Source: JAZRUY01 sp045598845 (GTDB lineage: Bacteria > Verrucomicrobiota > Lentisphaeria > Victivallales > Victivallaceae). Taken from it: DNA of 15,390 bases. The translations under genes and the position numbers were made by a program. Below are positions 7,781 to 14,630 of the stretch, piece after piece. The stretch lies in assembly GCA_045598845.1 (NCBI GenBank), contig JAZRUY010000208.1, positions 1 through 15,390 of the forward strand. The letters run 5' to 3'. The notes under the pieces were generated by a model. That model did not search any database and was not told where the DNA came from. It was given only the letters and a program-made list of their open reading frames with translations. Each line of letters begins with the position of its first letter. Position 1 is the stretch's first letter.

Positions 7781-7800
7781 ATCCCGGGCGCCCCCGGGAT
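7781..7800 (-). other. GC-rich hairpin between cyclo-ligase and rny
   Basis: ATCCCGGG (7781-7788) and CCCGGGAT (7793-7800) form a perfect 8-bp stem with a 4-base loop. On the transcribed minus strand no T-run follows, so it is not a standard terminator. It starts 6 bases after the cyclo-ligase stop and ends shortly before the rny ribosome site. It could protect or process the mRNA, or weaken read-through between the two genes. Confidence 0.6.
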
Positions 7801-7806
7801 ATTTCA

Positions 7807-8403
7807 TTAAAAATTCAGCACTCCGCGCTCGGTAACCGCCCAGCCGACCCTGCGGTCATGCGGTTCACAAGGCAGAGTTTCACATATCTGGCAGGCATAC
7901 ACCACCGCAGCCGCCGGATATCCGCCATAGGTCAGCAGACGGTCGTAAAAACCGCCGCCGCGCCCCAGCCGGACACCGTTGCCGCCGCAGGCGACAGCCG
8001 GTGCCAGCACCAAAATCACGCCGCGCAGGTTCTCCCCCGCGGCAGGCAACACTCCTGACGGCTCAAGCAAACCGTAGCGACCGGGACGCATATCGCGCCG
8101 GAAATCATCTACGGCGACCAGATCGTATTCCCCTTTCCCCGCATTATAGCGCGGAAAATAGAAAATCTTTTCCCGGTCACTCAGCAGACCGGACAGATCC
8201 GGTTCCGCACCGTCGGAAGCGTAAAGAGCCACATGCCTGTGCTGATGATACACCGTCCAGGCGCGGATATTTCCGCAGACCGCGGCATCCAGTTCAGCCC
8301 GACGGGTTGACGGTATATCGCGGCGCAATGCCGAAAAGCGCCTGCGCAACGCGGCTTTATCAGCCGCGGAAGCGGTATTCAACGATGCATTTACATCATT
8401 CAC
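7807..8403 (-). CDS. 5-formyltetrahydrofolate cyclo-ligase
   Basis: This enzyme (5-FCL, MTHFS, called YgfA/FthC in various species) uses ATP to convert 5-formyl-THF to 5,10-methenyl-THF and returns it to the one-carbon pool. The C-terminal signature GVRLGRGGGFYDRLL is clear (GRGGGFYDR at 147-155), preceded by LVLAPAVACGGNG. The N-terminal DKAALRRRFSALRRDI fits the usual ATP-site lysine/arginine region. I prefer GTG 8403 (198 residues), with AGGG at 8413-8416 nine bases upstream. The in-frame ATG at 8451 (214 residues) lacks a ribosome site and adds Cys-rich, unconserved residues. The family is usually 180-200 residues. It is followed by rny and preceded by a long structured leader. Confidence 0.9.
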   Translation of the reverse strand: MNDVNASLNTASAADKAALRRRFSALRRDIPSTRRAELDAAVCGNIRAWTVYHQHRHVALYASDGAEPDLSGLLSDREKIFYFPRYNAGKGEYDLVAVDDFRRDMRPGRYGLLEPSGVLPAAGENLRGVILVLAPAVACGGNGVRLGRGGGFYDRLLTYGGYPAAAVVYACQICETLPCEPHDRRVGWAVTERGVLNF

Positions 8404-8412
8404 AGAAGAATG

Positions 8413-8416
8413 CCCT
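8413..8416 (-). promoter_or_regulatory. Weak ribosome site for the cyclo-ligase GTG start
   Basis: AGGG on the minus strand lies 9 bases before GTG 8403. It is weak, but it is the only Shine-Dalgarno-like site near any of the candidate starts. Confidence 0.4.
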
Positions 8417-8419
8417 GAA

Positions 8420-8440
8420 CAGTTAACCGATCGGCAACTG
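8420..8440 (-). other. Dyad/hairpin just upstream of the cyclo-ligase start
   Basis: CAGTT (8420-8424) pairs with AACTG (8436-8440) around a palindromic CCGATCGG core. It lies 17 bases before the preferred GTG and would fold in the mRNA leader or act as a protein-binding dyad. No further support is visible. Confidence 0.45.
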
Positions 8441-8464
8441 AACCCCGGCATAAACAGTGAAAGG

Positions 8465-8667
8465 AATTACTGATTCTCGAAGCCCTTAACGGACTTCAAG
8501 GAACAGCCGAGACGGCGGTCCCTTATATATACGCGCCGGAGCCTCAAAGAGAGCGGCGCAAATCATTTCCATACACCGTTGTCCGCCCGGAAATCACTTT
8601 CCGATACGGTAAAATATATTAAAACACCGGATTCCGCATCCGAGCGCGGAAAACAGTATTGATATAG
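8465..8667 (-). ncRNA. Candidate structured RNA, possibly 6S-like, upstream of the cyclo-ligase gene
   Basis: About 200 bases with no coding frame lie between a possible promoter and the cyclo-ligase. The ends can pair into a closing stem: AATACTG (8660-8654) with CAGTA+TT (8472-8465), TTTTC (8653-8649) with GAGAA (8478-8474), and GCTC (8645-8642) with GGGC (8485-8482). Inside are an AT-rich strand, a CGGAAA-GTGA-TTTCCG hairpin with a GNRA-type loop (8603-8588), a GCGCCG/CGGCGC hairpin (8559-8533) and a small CCTT/AAGG hairpin near the 3' side. Length, a rod-like shape with an internal bubble and the position before the cyclo-ligase match 6S RNA (ssrS-ygfA synteny in Proteobacteria). I cannot align it to the 6S consensus. 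A local alternative pairs GGAA/TTCC and TGATT/AATCA (8570-8463). It may instead be an untranslated leader with a cis-regulatory role. Confidence 0.38.
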
Positions 8668-8679
8668 TACTTAACTATA
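8663..8679. promoter_or_regulatory. AT-rich dyad overlapping the -10 box, possible operator
   Basis: TATAGT (8663-8668) and ACTATA (8674-8679) are a perfect 6-base inverted repeat with a 5-base spacer. The right half is the minus-strand -10 candidate, so a bound repressor could block transcription of the leader and cyclo-ligase. No regulator gene is nearby. Confidence 0.4.
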
Positions 8680-8701
8680 ACACCGTTCACCGGATTTACA
8701 A
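8674..8701 (-). promoter_or_regulatory. Probable promoter for the structured leader/cyclo-ligase/rny unit
   Basis: On the minus strand TTGTAA (8701-8696) and TATAGT (8679-8674) are spaced by 16 bases, matching four and five of six consensus positions. Transcription would start near 8667, leaving a leader of about 260 bases before GTG 8403. Confidence 0.5.
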
Positions 8702-8722
8702 GCCGGCGGAGAGAAAAACGCA

Positions 8723-9451
8723 CTACTTTTTCAAAGCCCGAGTCACCGCCGGCGGATTTTCTCCGACATATCCGACGTCGGCGGCGGTAAAATGGATTCT
8801 GGTGCGCCAGCCCGGACCGTAAATTCCGAATTCTGAAGCGTACCAAAGATCGCCGGAACGCTTAAATCCGCTGACTTCCAGAGTGCGGTACGGGACTTTT
8901 CCGCCGCCGGCGGAGAAAAATTCCGCTTTCAGCGGGAAACCGTAAGCGGTGGAAATCCAGACCCTCGCCGCTTCCCCCCCGTCCTTTGCAAACTTTACAA
9001 TGCGGCAATCCATGCCGCGGATAAATTCGGAACCGTCTTCCCCGACCGCCGGCCAATAAAGAAAATCAACAGCGAAATCACCGGCGGAAAGACCGATATT
9101 ATCCAAAACCGCGGCATCGGAACGCCCTTCCCGCATCGGCATAACCGAAGTGGACGAATCGCCGCCTGTTTCACGGCTCTGACCGACAATGTACCCCTCG
9201 CTTTCATCAAGTATCAGCTGACCGCTGATACGTTCCGGCATAATCACGGCGCCGAAATACACCGGCACAGAGAACGGAGCGGAACCGCGGCGGATATGTT
9301 CAGCGGAACCGTCCAGTTTCGCATAAGTGGAAACGGTGCGGGGTTCGCGCACCCGCTTAAGAAAAACTTCCAGCGGTTCGTCATCAGCCGGAGAATGCGC
9401 GCCGGCAAAAACCGCGGCGGCGAACAGCAGTATCCGCAACGCGCGTTTCAT
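8723..9451 (-). CDS. Exported LolA-like (outer membrane lipoprotein-sorting-like) protein
   Basis: This 242-residue protein has a signal peptide (MKRALRILLFAAAVFAGA, cleavage around residue 18-22) and no lipobox cysteine, so it is probably periplasmic. The mature part alternates short beta strands. Its DFLYW, G-MDCRIVKF, VWISTAYGFPLKAEFF and YRTLEVSGFKRSGDLWYASEF segments resemble LolA-like/LolB-fold proteins, the group annotated as outer membrane lipoprotein-sorting proteins. True LolA carries lipoproteins across the periplasm; these relatives are often uncharacterised. The ATG overlaps the lon stop by four bases (ATGA), with GGGGAG inside lon as ribosome site, so it is the last gene of the tolB-folC-lon operon. 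The fold assignment is from pattern only and the function is inferred. Confidence 0.6.
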   Translation of the reverse strand: MKRALRILLFAAAVFAGAHSPADDEPLEVFLKRVREPRTVSTYAKLDGSAEHIRRGSAPFSVPVYFGAVIMPERISGQLILDESEGYIVGQSRETGGDSSTSVMPMREGRSDAAVLDNIGLSAGDFAVDFLYWPAVGEDGSEFIRGMDCRIVKFAKDGGEAARVWISTAYGFPLKAEFFSAGGGKVPYRTLEVSGFKRSGDLWYASEFGIYGPGWRTRIHFTAADVGYVGENPPAVTRALKK

Positions 9452-11973
9452 CTGCCGCTCCCCGCCGGAGAGGCCGCTTCCCTAAGTCTTTTCAACGGGA
9501 GGCCGAAAGCGCACTCAAGCGCCTCGCGGAAACCGCCAACGGGATGGAAACGCAATTTGCCGCGCACATTTTCCGGCAATTCATCCACATCGCGCATATT
9601 GGAGAGCGGAAGCATGATGTCGGTCATCCCGTTGCGCAAAGCGGCGGTGACTTTTTCACGCACTCCGCCGATGGCGGTAACCTGACCCCGCAAATTTATC
9701 TCCCCGGTCATAGCCAGACGCGGAACCGGCGGACGGTCAAGAATATGTGACATCAGCGCCACCGTCATGGTGATGCCTGCGGACGGACCGTCTTTGGGAG
9801 TGGCGCCGTCCGGCACATGGATATGAAAATCACGCCCGGAGAAAAATTCGCATCCGATGCCGAATTCCCCGGCATGAGCGCGCACCAGAGAGAGCGCGGC
9901 CGCGGCGGATTCCTGCATCACCTTGCCGAGAGAACCGGTAAGTTTCAGTTCCCCCTTGCCGGGAAGAGAAACCGCCTCTACTGGAAGCGTTACTCCGCCG
10001 CAACTGGTCCATGCCATCCCCATGGCGCACCCCGGCATATCGCCGAGGCCGGTGTCATCCGGATTGTATTTAGCGGCCCCGAGCAGATCGCGAATCAACG
10101 CGGTATCTGCCTTTAACTCTCCGGACGGAGTCAATTTTCCGGCGGTTATCCGGCAGGCCAGTCTGCGCATCACTGTCGCAAAAGTGCGTTCAAGCTGGCG
10201 CACACCGGCCTCGCGGGTATAGCGGTCTATCACATAATCAACCGATTTGGCGGTGAATTTCAGAGATAAATCCGGCAGACCGTTTTCCGTTTTCTGCCGC
10301 GGAATAAGATAACGTCTGGCGATTTCCCGTTTTTCAAACGGAGTGTATCCGGGAATCTCTATTATCTCCATCCGGTCGCGCAGCGGAGCGGGAATATCAT
10401 CGACCGTATTGGCGGTAGCGATGAAGAAAACCCGGCTCAAATCCACATCGATTTCAATGTAATTGTCATTGAAAGCGCTGTTCTGCTCCGGATCCAGCAC
10501 TTCAAGCAGAGCCGAAGCCGGATCACCGCGGAAATCATGCGCCAACTTGTCTATTTCGTCAAGCATAAATACCGGATTGTTCACACCGGCTTTGCGGATA
10601 TTCTGCACAATGCGCCCCGGCATAGCGCCGACATAAGTGCGGCGGTGACCGCGGATTTCCGCTTCGTCACGCATACCGCCCAGCGACATGCGGATGAATT
10701 TGCGGCCCACCGCGGCGGCAATCGATTTGCCGAGCGAAGTTTTGCCGACCCCCGGCGGGCCGACCAGACAGAGAATCGGGGCGCGGCGGTCCTGCTCTTT
10801 TTTGAGCTGCAATACCGCGATGAATTCCAGAATACGTTTCTTGACATCCGCCAGACCGTAATGATCGCGCTCCAGAATCTTTTCCGCGGCGCGGCAGTCG
10901 AAAACATCGGCGGAAGATTTTTTCCACGGGAAATCCACCAGCCATCCTATATAGGAGTAAGCGATGTGATACTCCGGCGCGGAAGGCGGAATCTGCACCA
11001 GACGGCCGAATTCGCGCGCCACCGCACCGGCCGCTTCTTCCGGCAGACCGGCCGCTTTGATCCGCTTGTCCAAATCAATGATATCCGGAGTGCGGCTGTC
11101 CTCGCCGAGTTCCTCCTGTATCACCCGGAGCTGTTCCTGAAGAAACATATCGCGCTGCTGGCGGTTGATCCCCTGATGGACTTTCTTTTCCAAATCCAAG
11201 CCCAACTCCACCAACTCACGCTCGCGCTGCGCCAGAGAAAGCGCGAACACAATCCGGCTGCCGGGATCAGCGGTATAGAGCATGGCAAGTTTTTCCGCAT
11301 AGGAAGTATTCAGCACGCCGGCCAGCAAATCGGCGGCACGCCCGGCATCGGGAGCGGAGTTGATCCCCATCTGCACATCATCAGGAATCGACCCTACCCG
11401 TTCGGCCAGTTTACGGAATTCCTTAACCGCGGATGAACAGGCCGCACCGCACAGTTTTTCGTTTTCAGAAGTAATTTCGCCGGAAACCGTCTTGTATTGC
11501 GCGCAGGGAATGCCGTCTTTGTCGAACACCCGGACCGCTTTTATCCGTTTCAAACCGCGGACAAGTATCTTTACACCGCCGTCCGGGAATTCCAGCCGCC
11601 GGACTATCCTGACCAGAATGCCGAAAGAAGAATAAGTTTTTCCGGCCGCGGTGAACCTTGCTCCCGGATGCAGATGCGGAGGAACTTTCCGCAACTCATC
11701 CGTGGACGGAGTAGTATAGAACAACGCGAGCAACCGAGGACCGGAAACAGCAGCCTCGGCGGCCGCGGTTTCCGCTTCGCCGGAAAGAGTAACCGCCTGC
11801 ATATTATAGGGGAAAACCACATTTTCGCCGGCATCAATCAGCAGACACGGAGATGTCTCAGCGCCGGCACCGGGAATACCGTCAACGGAAAAATGCAGAT
11901 TTTCCGCCGGTTCCCCGATGTTTTCGTTCGGCGAATCAGACGCCAGCCCGTGTGTATTTTCTTTCTTCTTCAT
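9448..11973 (-). CDS. lon: ATP-dependent Lon protease
   Basis: Lon is a cytoplasmic AAA+ serine protease that degrades misfolded and regulatory proteins. The 841 residues contain a Lon N-terminal substrate domain (from about 41 to 240), a helical region with the RQQRDMFLQEQLRVIQEELGE signature split around 271-291, Walker A GPPGVGKT (405-412), Walker B VFMLDEID (468-475), RGHRRTYVGAMPGR, and the protease domain. In the last, the catalytic Ser731 lies in PKDGPSAG and Lys774 in GGVREKVTAA. All catalytic residues are intact. It is longer than E. coli Lon (784), mainly through an approximately 40-residue polar N-terminal extension. It starts 15 bases after the folC stop and overlaps the LolA-like gene by 4 bases. 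No heat-shock promoter is visible directly upstream; it appears to depend on the operon promoter. Confidence 0.97.
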   Translation of the reverse strand: MKKKENTHGLASDSPNENIGEPAENLHFSVDGIPGAGAETSPCLLIDAGENVVFPYNMQAVTLSGEAETAAAEAAVSGPRLLALFYTTPSTDELRKVPPHLHPGARFTAAGKTYSSFGILVRIVRRLEFPDGGVKILVRGLKRIKAVRVFDKDGIPCAQYKTVSGEITSENEKLCGAACSSAVKEFRKLAERVGSIPDDVQMGINSAPDAGRAADLLAGVLNTSYAEKLAMLYTADPGSRIVFALSLAQRERELVELGLDLEKKVHQGINRQQRDMFLQEQLRVIQEELGEDSRTPDIIDLDKRIKAAGLPEEAAGAVAREFGRLVQIPPSAPEYHIAYSYIGWLVDFPWKKSSADVFDCRAAEKILERDHYGLADVKKRILEFIAVLQLKKEQDRRAPILCLVGPPGVGKTSLGKSIAAAVGRKFIRMSLGGMRDEAEIRGHRRTYVGAMPGRIVQNIRKAGVNNPVFMLDEIDKLAHDFRGDPASALLEVLDPEQNSAFNDNYIEIDVDLSRVFFIATANTVDDIPAPLRDRMEIIEIPGYTPFEKREIARRYLIPRQKTENGLPDLSLKFTAKSVDYVIDRYTREAGVRQLERTFATVMRRLACRITAGKLTPSGELKADTALIRDLLGAAKYNPDDTGLGDMPGCAMGMAWTSCGGVTLPVEAVSLPGKGELKLTGSLGKVMQESAAAALSLVRAHAGEFGIGCEFFSGRDFHIHVPDGATPKDGPSAGITMTVALMSHILDRPPVPRLAMTGEINLRGQVTAIGGVREKVTAALRNGMTDIMLPLSNMRDVDELPENVRGKLRFHPVGGFREALECAFGLPLKRLREAASPAGSGR

Positions 11974-11988
11974 CTCTTCAAACCCCCG

Positions 11989-13284
11989 TCATACCAAATT
12001 CAACACCGAGTCCCGCGGAGCCAGCGCCGCCAAAAGTTCCCCGGCAAGGAAAAGAGAACCGGTGGCCAGCAGCATGCGGCCGGTCCCGGCAAAACGTTCA
12101 GCCGCGGCAACCGCGGAATCACATTCATGCACTTCACCGGAAAAAGCGAGTCCGTTCAGCGCGGAACGCAATTCCTCCCCGGAATAACAATCACGCCCGG
12201 GCTCGTGCAGCGGAACAAAAACAAACTCCCCGGCGATTTTCATAAGTCCGGACAGTTCCGGGCGGATATCCTTATCCCGGAATGCGCCGAAAATCACCGT
12301 AAAACGGCGACCGGGAAGAATTTCCGACAAAGTCTGCACCAGCGCTTCCGCGCAATCGGCATTGTGCCCTCCGTCGATCAGCAATCCGGGACGGAGCAGA
12401 CTGCAACGCGCCGGCCAGCGGCACGATGCTATACCGCCCCACGATTCCGAGGCATCAAAACCGAACGCAGGAGCCAGATAGTCTAGAACCGCGGCCGCCA
12501 AAGCGAAATTACGGCGCTGCATAGCGCCGGCCAGCGGCAGCGTTACCGGACGCCCGCGGTAATTAAACCGCTGCACCGCGCCGCTGTCACCGAAACTGAT
12601 CCGCAGATTTTCAAATTTTCCGGGCTTCACCGGCACAAACAGCGAATGAAGCGCCTCCGCGCGGGCGGCGATCACCCGGGCGGCGGCATCCGGCATCACC
12701 CCGGCGAACACCGGAACCCCCGGTTTGACTATACCGGCCTTTTCACCGGCAATCGCTTCGACAGTATCGCCCAGCAATGCCATATGGTCCATGGCGATAT
12801 TGGTTATCACCGATACCAGCGGAGTTACGACATTGGTGGCATCGAGCCGGCCGCCCAACCCGGTTTCCCATACCACCGCGCCGCAGCCGGCTCGCCTGAA
12901 AGCCACCGCCGCCAGAGCGGCGGTAAGTTCAAAATAGGTGAATTCGTCTTCCTTGCGCACCGCGGATGAAACAATCCGGCAACATTCGGCATATTCTTTT
13001 TCACTCAACGCCAATCCGCCGACGCGGAAACGCTCGCGCACATCCAGTAAATGCGGAGAACTGAAAAAACCGGTCAGAATACCGGAATAACGGAGCGCCG
13101 CTTCAAGCATCGCCCCGGTCGATCCCTTGCCGTTAGTACCGGCAAGATGAATAAAACGCAATCCCAGCTCCGGATTGCCGAGCCGGCCGAGCAATTCGGA
13201 AACGGCTTCCAGCCCCAAACGGACGGTATGCTGCGACAGCCGCTTCAAAGGATCCGGCGGCTCTTGCGTATCTTCACCTGTCAT
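11989..13284 (-). CDS. folC: Folylpolyglutamate synthase/dihydrofolate synthase
   Basis: FolC adds glutamate to dihydropteroate and/or to tetrahydrofolates using ATP. The 431-residue protein has the P-loop AGTNGKGST (48-56), SSPHL (75-79), the FELTAALA helix, WETGLGGRLDATNVV (139-153), NIAMDH (162-167), EKAGIVKPG (181-189, with the lysine that is carbamylated in the family) and the C-terminal-domain IDGGHN (303-308). I chose ATG 13284, 4 bases after the tolB stop; an upstream in-frame ATG at 13383 would put 33 unrelated residues inside tolB. The ribosome site is weak (GTGAG), so coupling to tolB is likely. Another folate gene, the cyclo-ligase, lies elsewhere in the window but in a separate unit. 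Confidence 0.94.
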   Translation of the reverse strand: MTGEDTQEPPDPLKRLSQHTVRLGLEAVSELLGRLGNPELGLRFIHLAGTNGKGSTGAMLEAALRYSGILTGFFSSPHLLDVRERFRVGGLALSEKEYAECCRIVSSAVRKEDEFTYFELTAALAAVAFRRAGCGAVVWETGLGGRLDATNVVTPLVSVITNIAMDHMALLGDTVEAIAGEKAGIVKPGVPVFAGVMPDAAARVIAARAEALHSLFVPVKPGKFENLRISFGDSGAVQRFNYRGRPVTLPLAGAMQRRNFALAAAVLDYLAPAFGFDASESWGGIASCRWPARCSLLRPGLLIDGGHNADCAEALVQTLSEILPGRRFTVIFGAFRDKDIRPELSGLMKIAGEFVFVPLHEPGRDCYSGEELRSALNGLAFSGEVHECDSAVAAAERFAGTGRMLLATGSLFLAGELLAALAPRDSVLNLV

Positions 13285-13288
13285 ATTC

Positions 13289-14509
13289 TCACTTTCTGGC
13301 AGCCTTCGACCAGGTCGGCATACTGAGATTGAAATCCGAGCGGAACAGCAATCTGGATTTACCGGTCCAGGTATCCACCACATAAATCGCGGAACGGGTG
13401 CCGTTGGAGCGGGTGGCTACCACATGACGGCCGTCGGCCGCCCAGCCTGGAGATTCCCAGTTGCCTGGCTCTTCAGTCACCCTGGTATTGCTCCCGGACG
13501 CCACATCATATACCGCCAGTGTATAATTGCCGTTTACCCGAACAGCATAAACGATCTTGTTCTCATAAGACCAGTCCGGAGTAACGGCGTCATTGCCTCC
13601 GCGGATCACCGGCAGAACGCGGTGTCCGCCGCCGGCGGCGGAAATCAGATGAATACGCGGCCCGCCGGTGGCATCGCTGACATATGCCAGAGTGCGTCCG
13701 TCAGGACTCCAGCATGGAGACGCCTCCACGGCAACGGAGTTGGTCAGACGCGCGGTCTTGCCGGTCACCAGACTGCGCACATACAGATCGACCTTGTGGT
13801 CAGGACTGGAAATCACCGCCACGGAACGGCCGTCCGGAGAAATCGCAGCGCCGGTATTGATACCGTCAAAATTCACCAGCACCCGGCTGCGTTTGGGAGA
13901 AAGCTGCGTTTCACATACTGAAATACCGCTCTTGTGGTATTTGGAATAACCGATGCTGCGGCCGCCGGGAAACCAGCACGGCTCCACGCAGAGCGAATGG
14001 AAATTGGTAATCTGCTCGGCCCGCCCTCCGTCAATATCGCAGGCATAAATATTTTTCACTCCGCGGCCGGTTTCAGCGCAGAAAGCGATTCTGGTTGAGC
14101 AGAACCCTTTTATCTTCAATTCTTTAAAAGTATGCTGAATAATCGCATCCGCGGTATTTTGAGCGACAACCCGTTCTTTTCCTGGCGCGAAACGGATGTT
14201 CCAGGTTCCGACCGGAGCTCCGCCCATGGAAAGATCCAGCCGGCAACCGCCCTGCCCCGGCGACGCCTTTAGTTCATAATCCGCCCGCGCCGCATCGGCG
14301 GTTAAATCAAACCAGCCGCAGACACCGAGAAATTTCTTCAACTCGGCGGAAAGCGCCTGATTGCCCGGTATGCCGCTGAAAAAAAGAGCAGGATTATCGC
14401 GCACACTCTTTTCCACCCGGATTTTTTCAGGGGCGGACCAGACCGGGGAAAACATTCCGGCCGCCAATATCACCGCCAACACCGCCTTGCCTATCATCCT
14501 GCCGCACAT
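13289..14509 (-). CDS. tolB: TolB-like periplasmic beta-propeller protein
   Basis: TolB is the periplasmic part of the Tol-Pal system that links the inner membrane, peptidoglycan and outer membrane during division. The 406 residues begin with a signal peptide (hydrophobic 9-20, cleavage near VWSA-PE at 26/27). An alpha/beta N-domain (about 27-135) follows, then a propeller of PD40/WD40-like blades marked by W-P-G (about 179-188), ISPDGRSVAV (223-232), CWSPDGRTLAYVS (266-278), a degenerate blade (about 312-323) and GWAADGRHVVA (355-365). AAGGAG lies 8 bases before ATG 14509, which supports this start over the internal Met5. No other tol genes are in the window, so a stand-alone TolB-like propeller is possible. 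It leads the folC-lon operon. Confidence 0.85.
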   Translation of the reverse strand: MCGRMIGKAVLAVILAAGMFSPVWSAPEKIRVEKSVRDNPALFFSGIPGNQALSAELKKFLGVCGWFDLTADAARADYELKASPGQGGCRLDLSMGGAPVGTWNIRFAPGKERVVAQNTADAIIQHTFKELKIKGFCSTRIAFCAETGRGVKNIYACDIDGGRAEQITNFHSLCVEPCWFPGGRSIGYSKYHKSGISVCETQLSPKRSRVLVNFDGINTGAAISPDGRSVAVISSPDHKVDLYVRSLVTGKTARLTNSVAVEASPCWSPDGRTLAYVSDATGGPRIHLISAAGGGHRVLPVIRGGNDAVTPDWSYENKIVYAVRVNGNYTLAVYDVASGSNTRVTEEPGNWESPGWAADGRHVVATRSNGTRSAIYVVDTWTGKSRLLFRSDFNLSMPTWSKAARK

Positions 14510-14517
14510 ATACGGAT

Positions 14518-14523
14518 CTCCTT
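14518..14523 (-). promoter_or_regulatory. Ribosome binding site fixing the tolB start
   Basis: AAGGAG on the minus strand ends 8 bases before ATG 14509, favouring the first Met over Met5 even though the signal peptide would work with either. Confidence 0.75.
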
Positions 14524-14556
14524 AATCTTCATCGAATTAAATGTTGTGTTACCGGA

Positions 14557-14585
14557 ATCATATCCCGGCAACCGGACTGTGAAAA
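14557..14585 (-). promoter_or_regulatory. Possible promoter for the tolB-folC-lon-LolA-like operon
   Basis: On the minus strand TTTTCA (14585-14580) and TATGAT (14562-14557) are 17 bases apart, matching four and five of six consensus positions. The start would fall near 14550, leaving a leader of about 41 bases. The -35 box overlaps the T-run of the upstream terminator. Confidence 0.4.
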
Positions 14586-14608
14586 AAGCACCGGAGCCGC
14601 AGTCCGGT
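14582..14608 (-). terminator. Rho-independent terminator after the cysteine desulfurase-like gene
   Basis: On the minus strand ACCGGA (14608-14603) pairs with TCCGGT (14595-14590) across a 7-base loop. GC and six T (14587-14582) follow. It lies 22 bases after the stop codon. Confidence 0.8.
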
Positions 14609-14630
14609 CAGTCCATAATATATAATACGA

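Noticed and set aside
8404..8722. tRNA or SRP RNA in the intergenic region
   Set aside because: No T-loop or acceptor-stem arrangement and no SRP GGAA-loop core motif could be found.
8619..8846. 75-residue minus-strand open frame at the 3' end of the LolA-like gene
   Set aside because: It overlaps the LolA-like gene in another frame, has no ribosome site and no recognisable motif.
13175..13921. 248-residue plus-strand open frame
   Set aside because: Antisense to folC and tolB with no motif.
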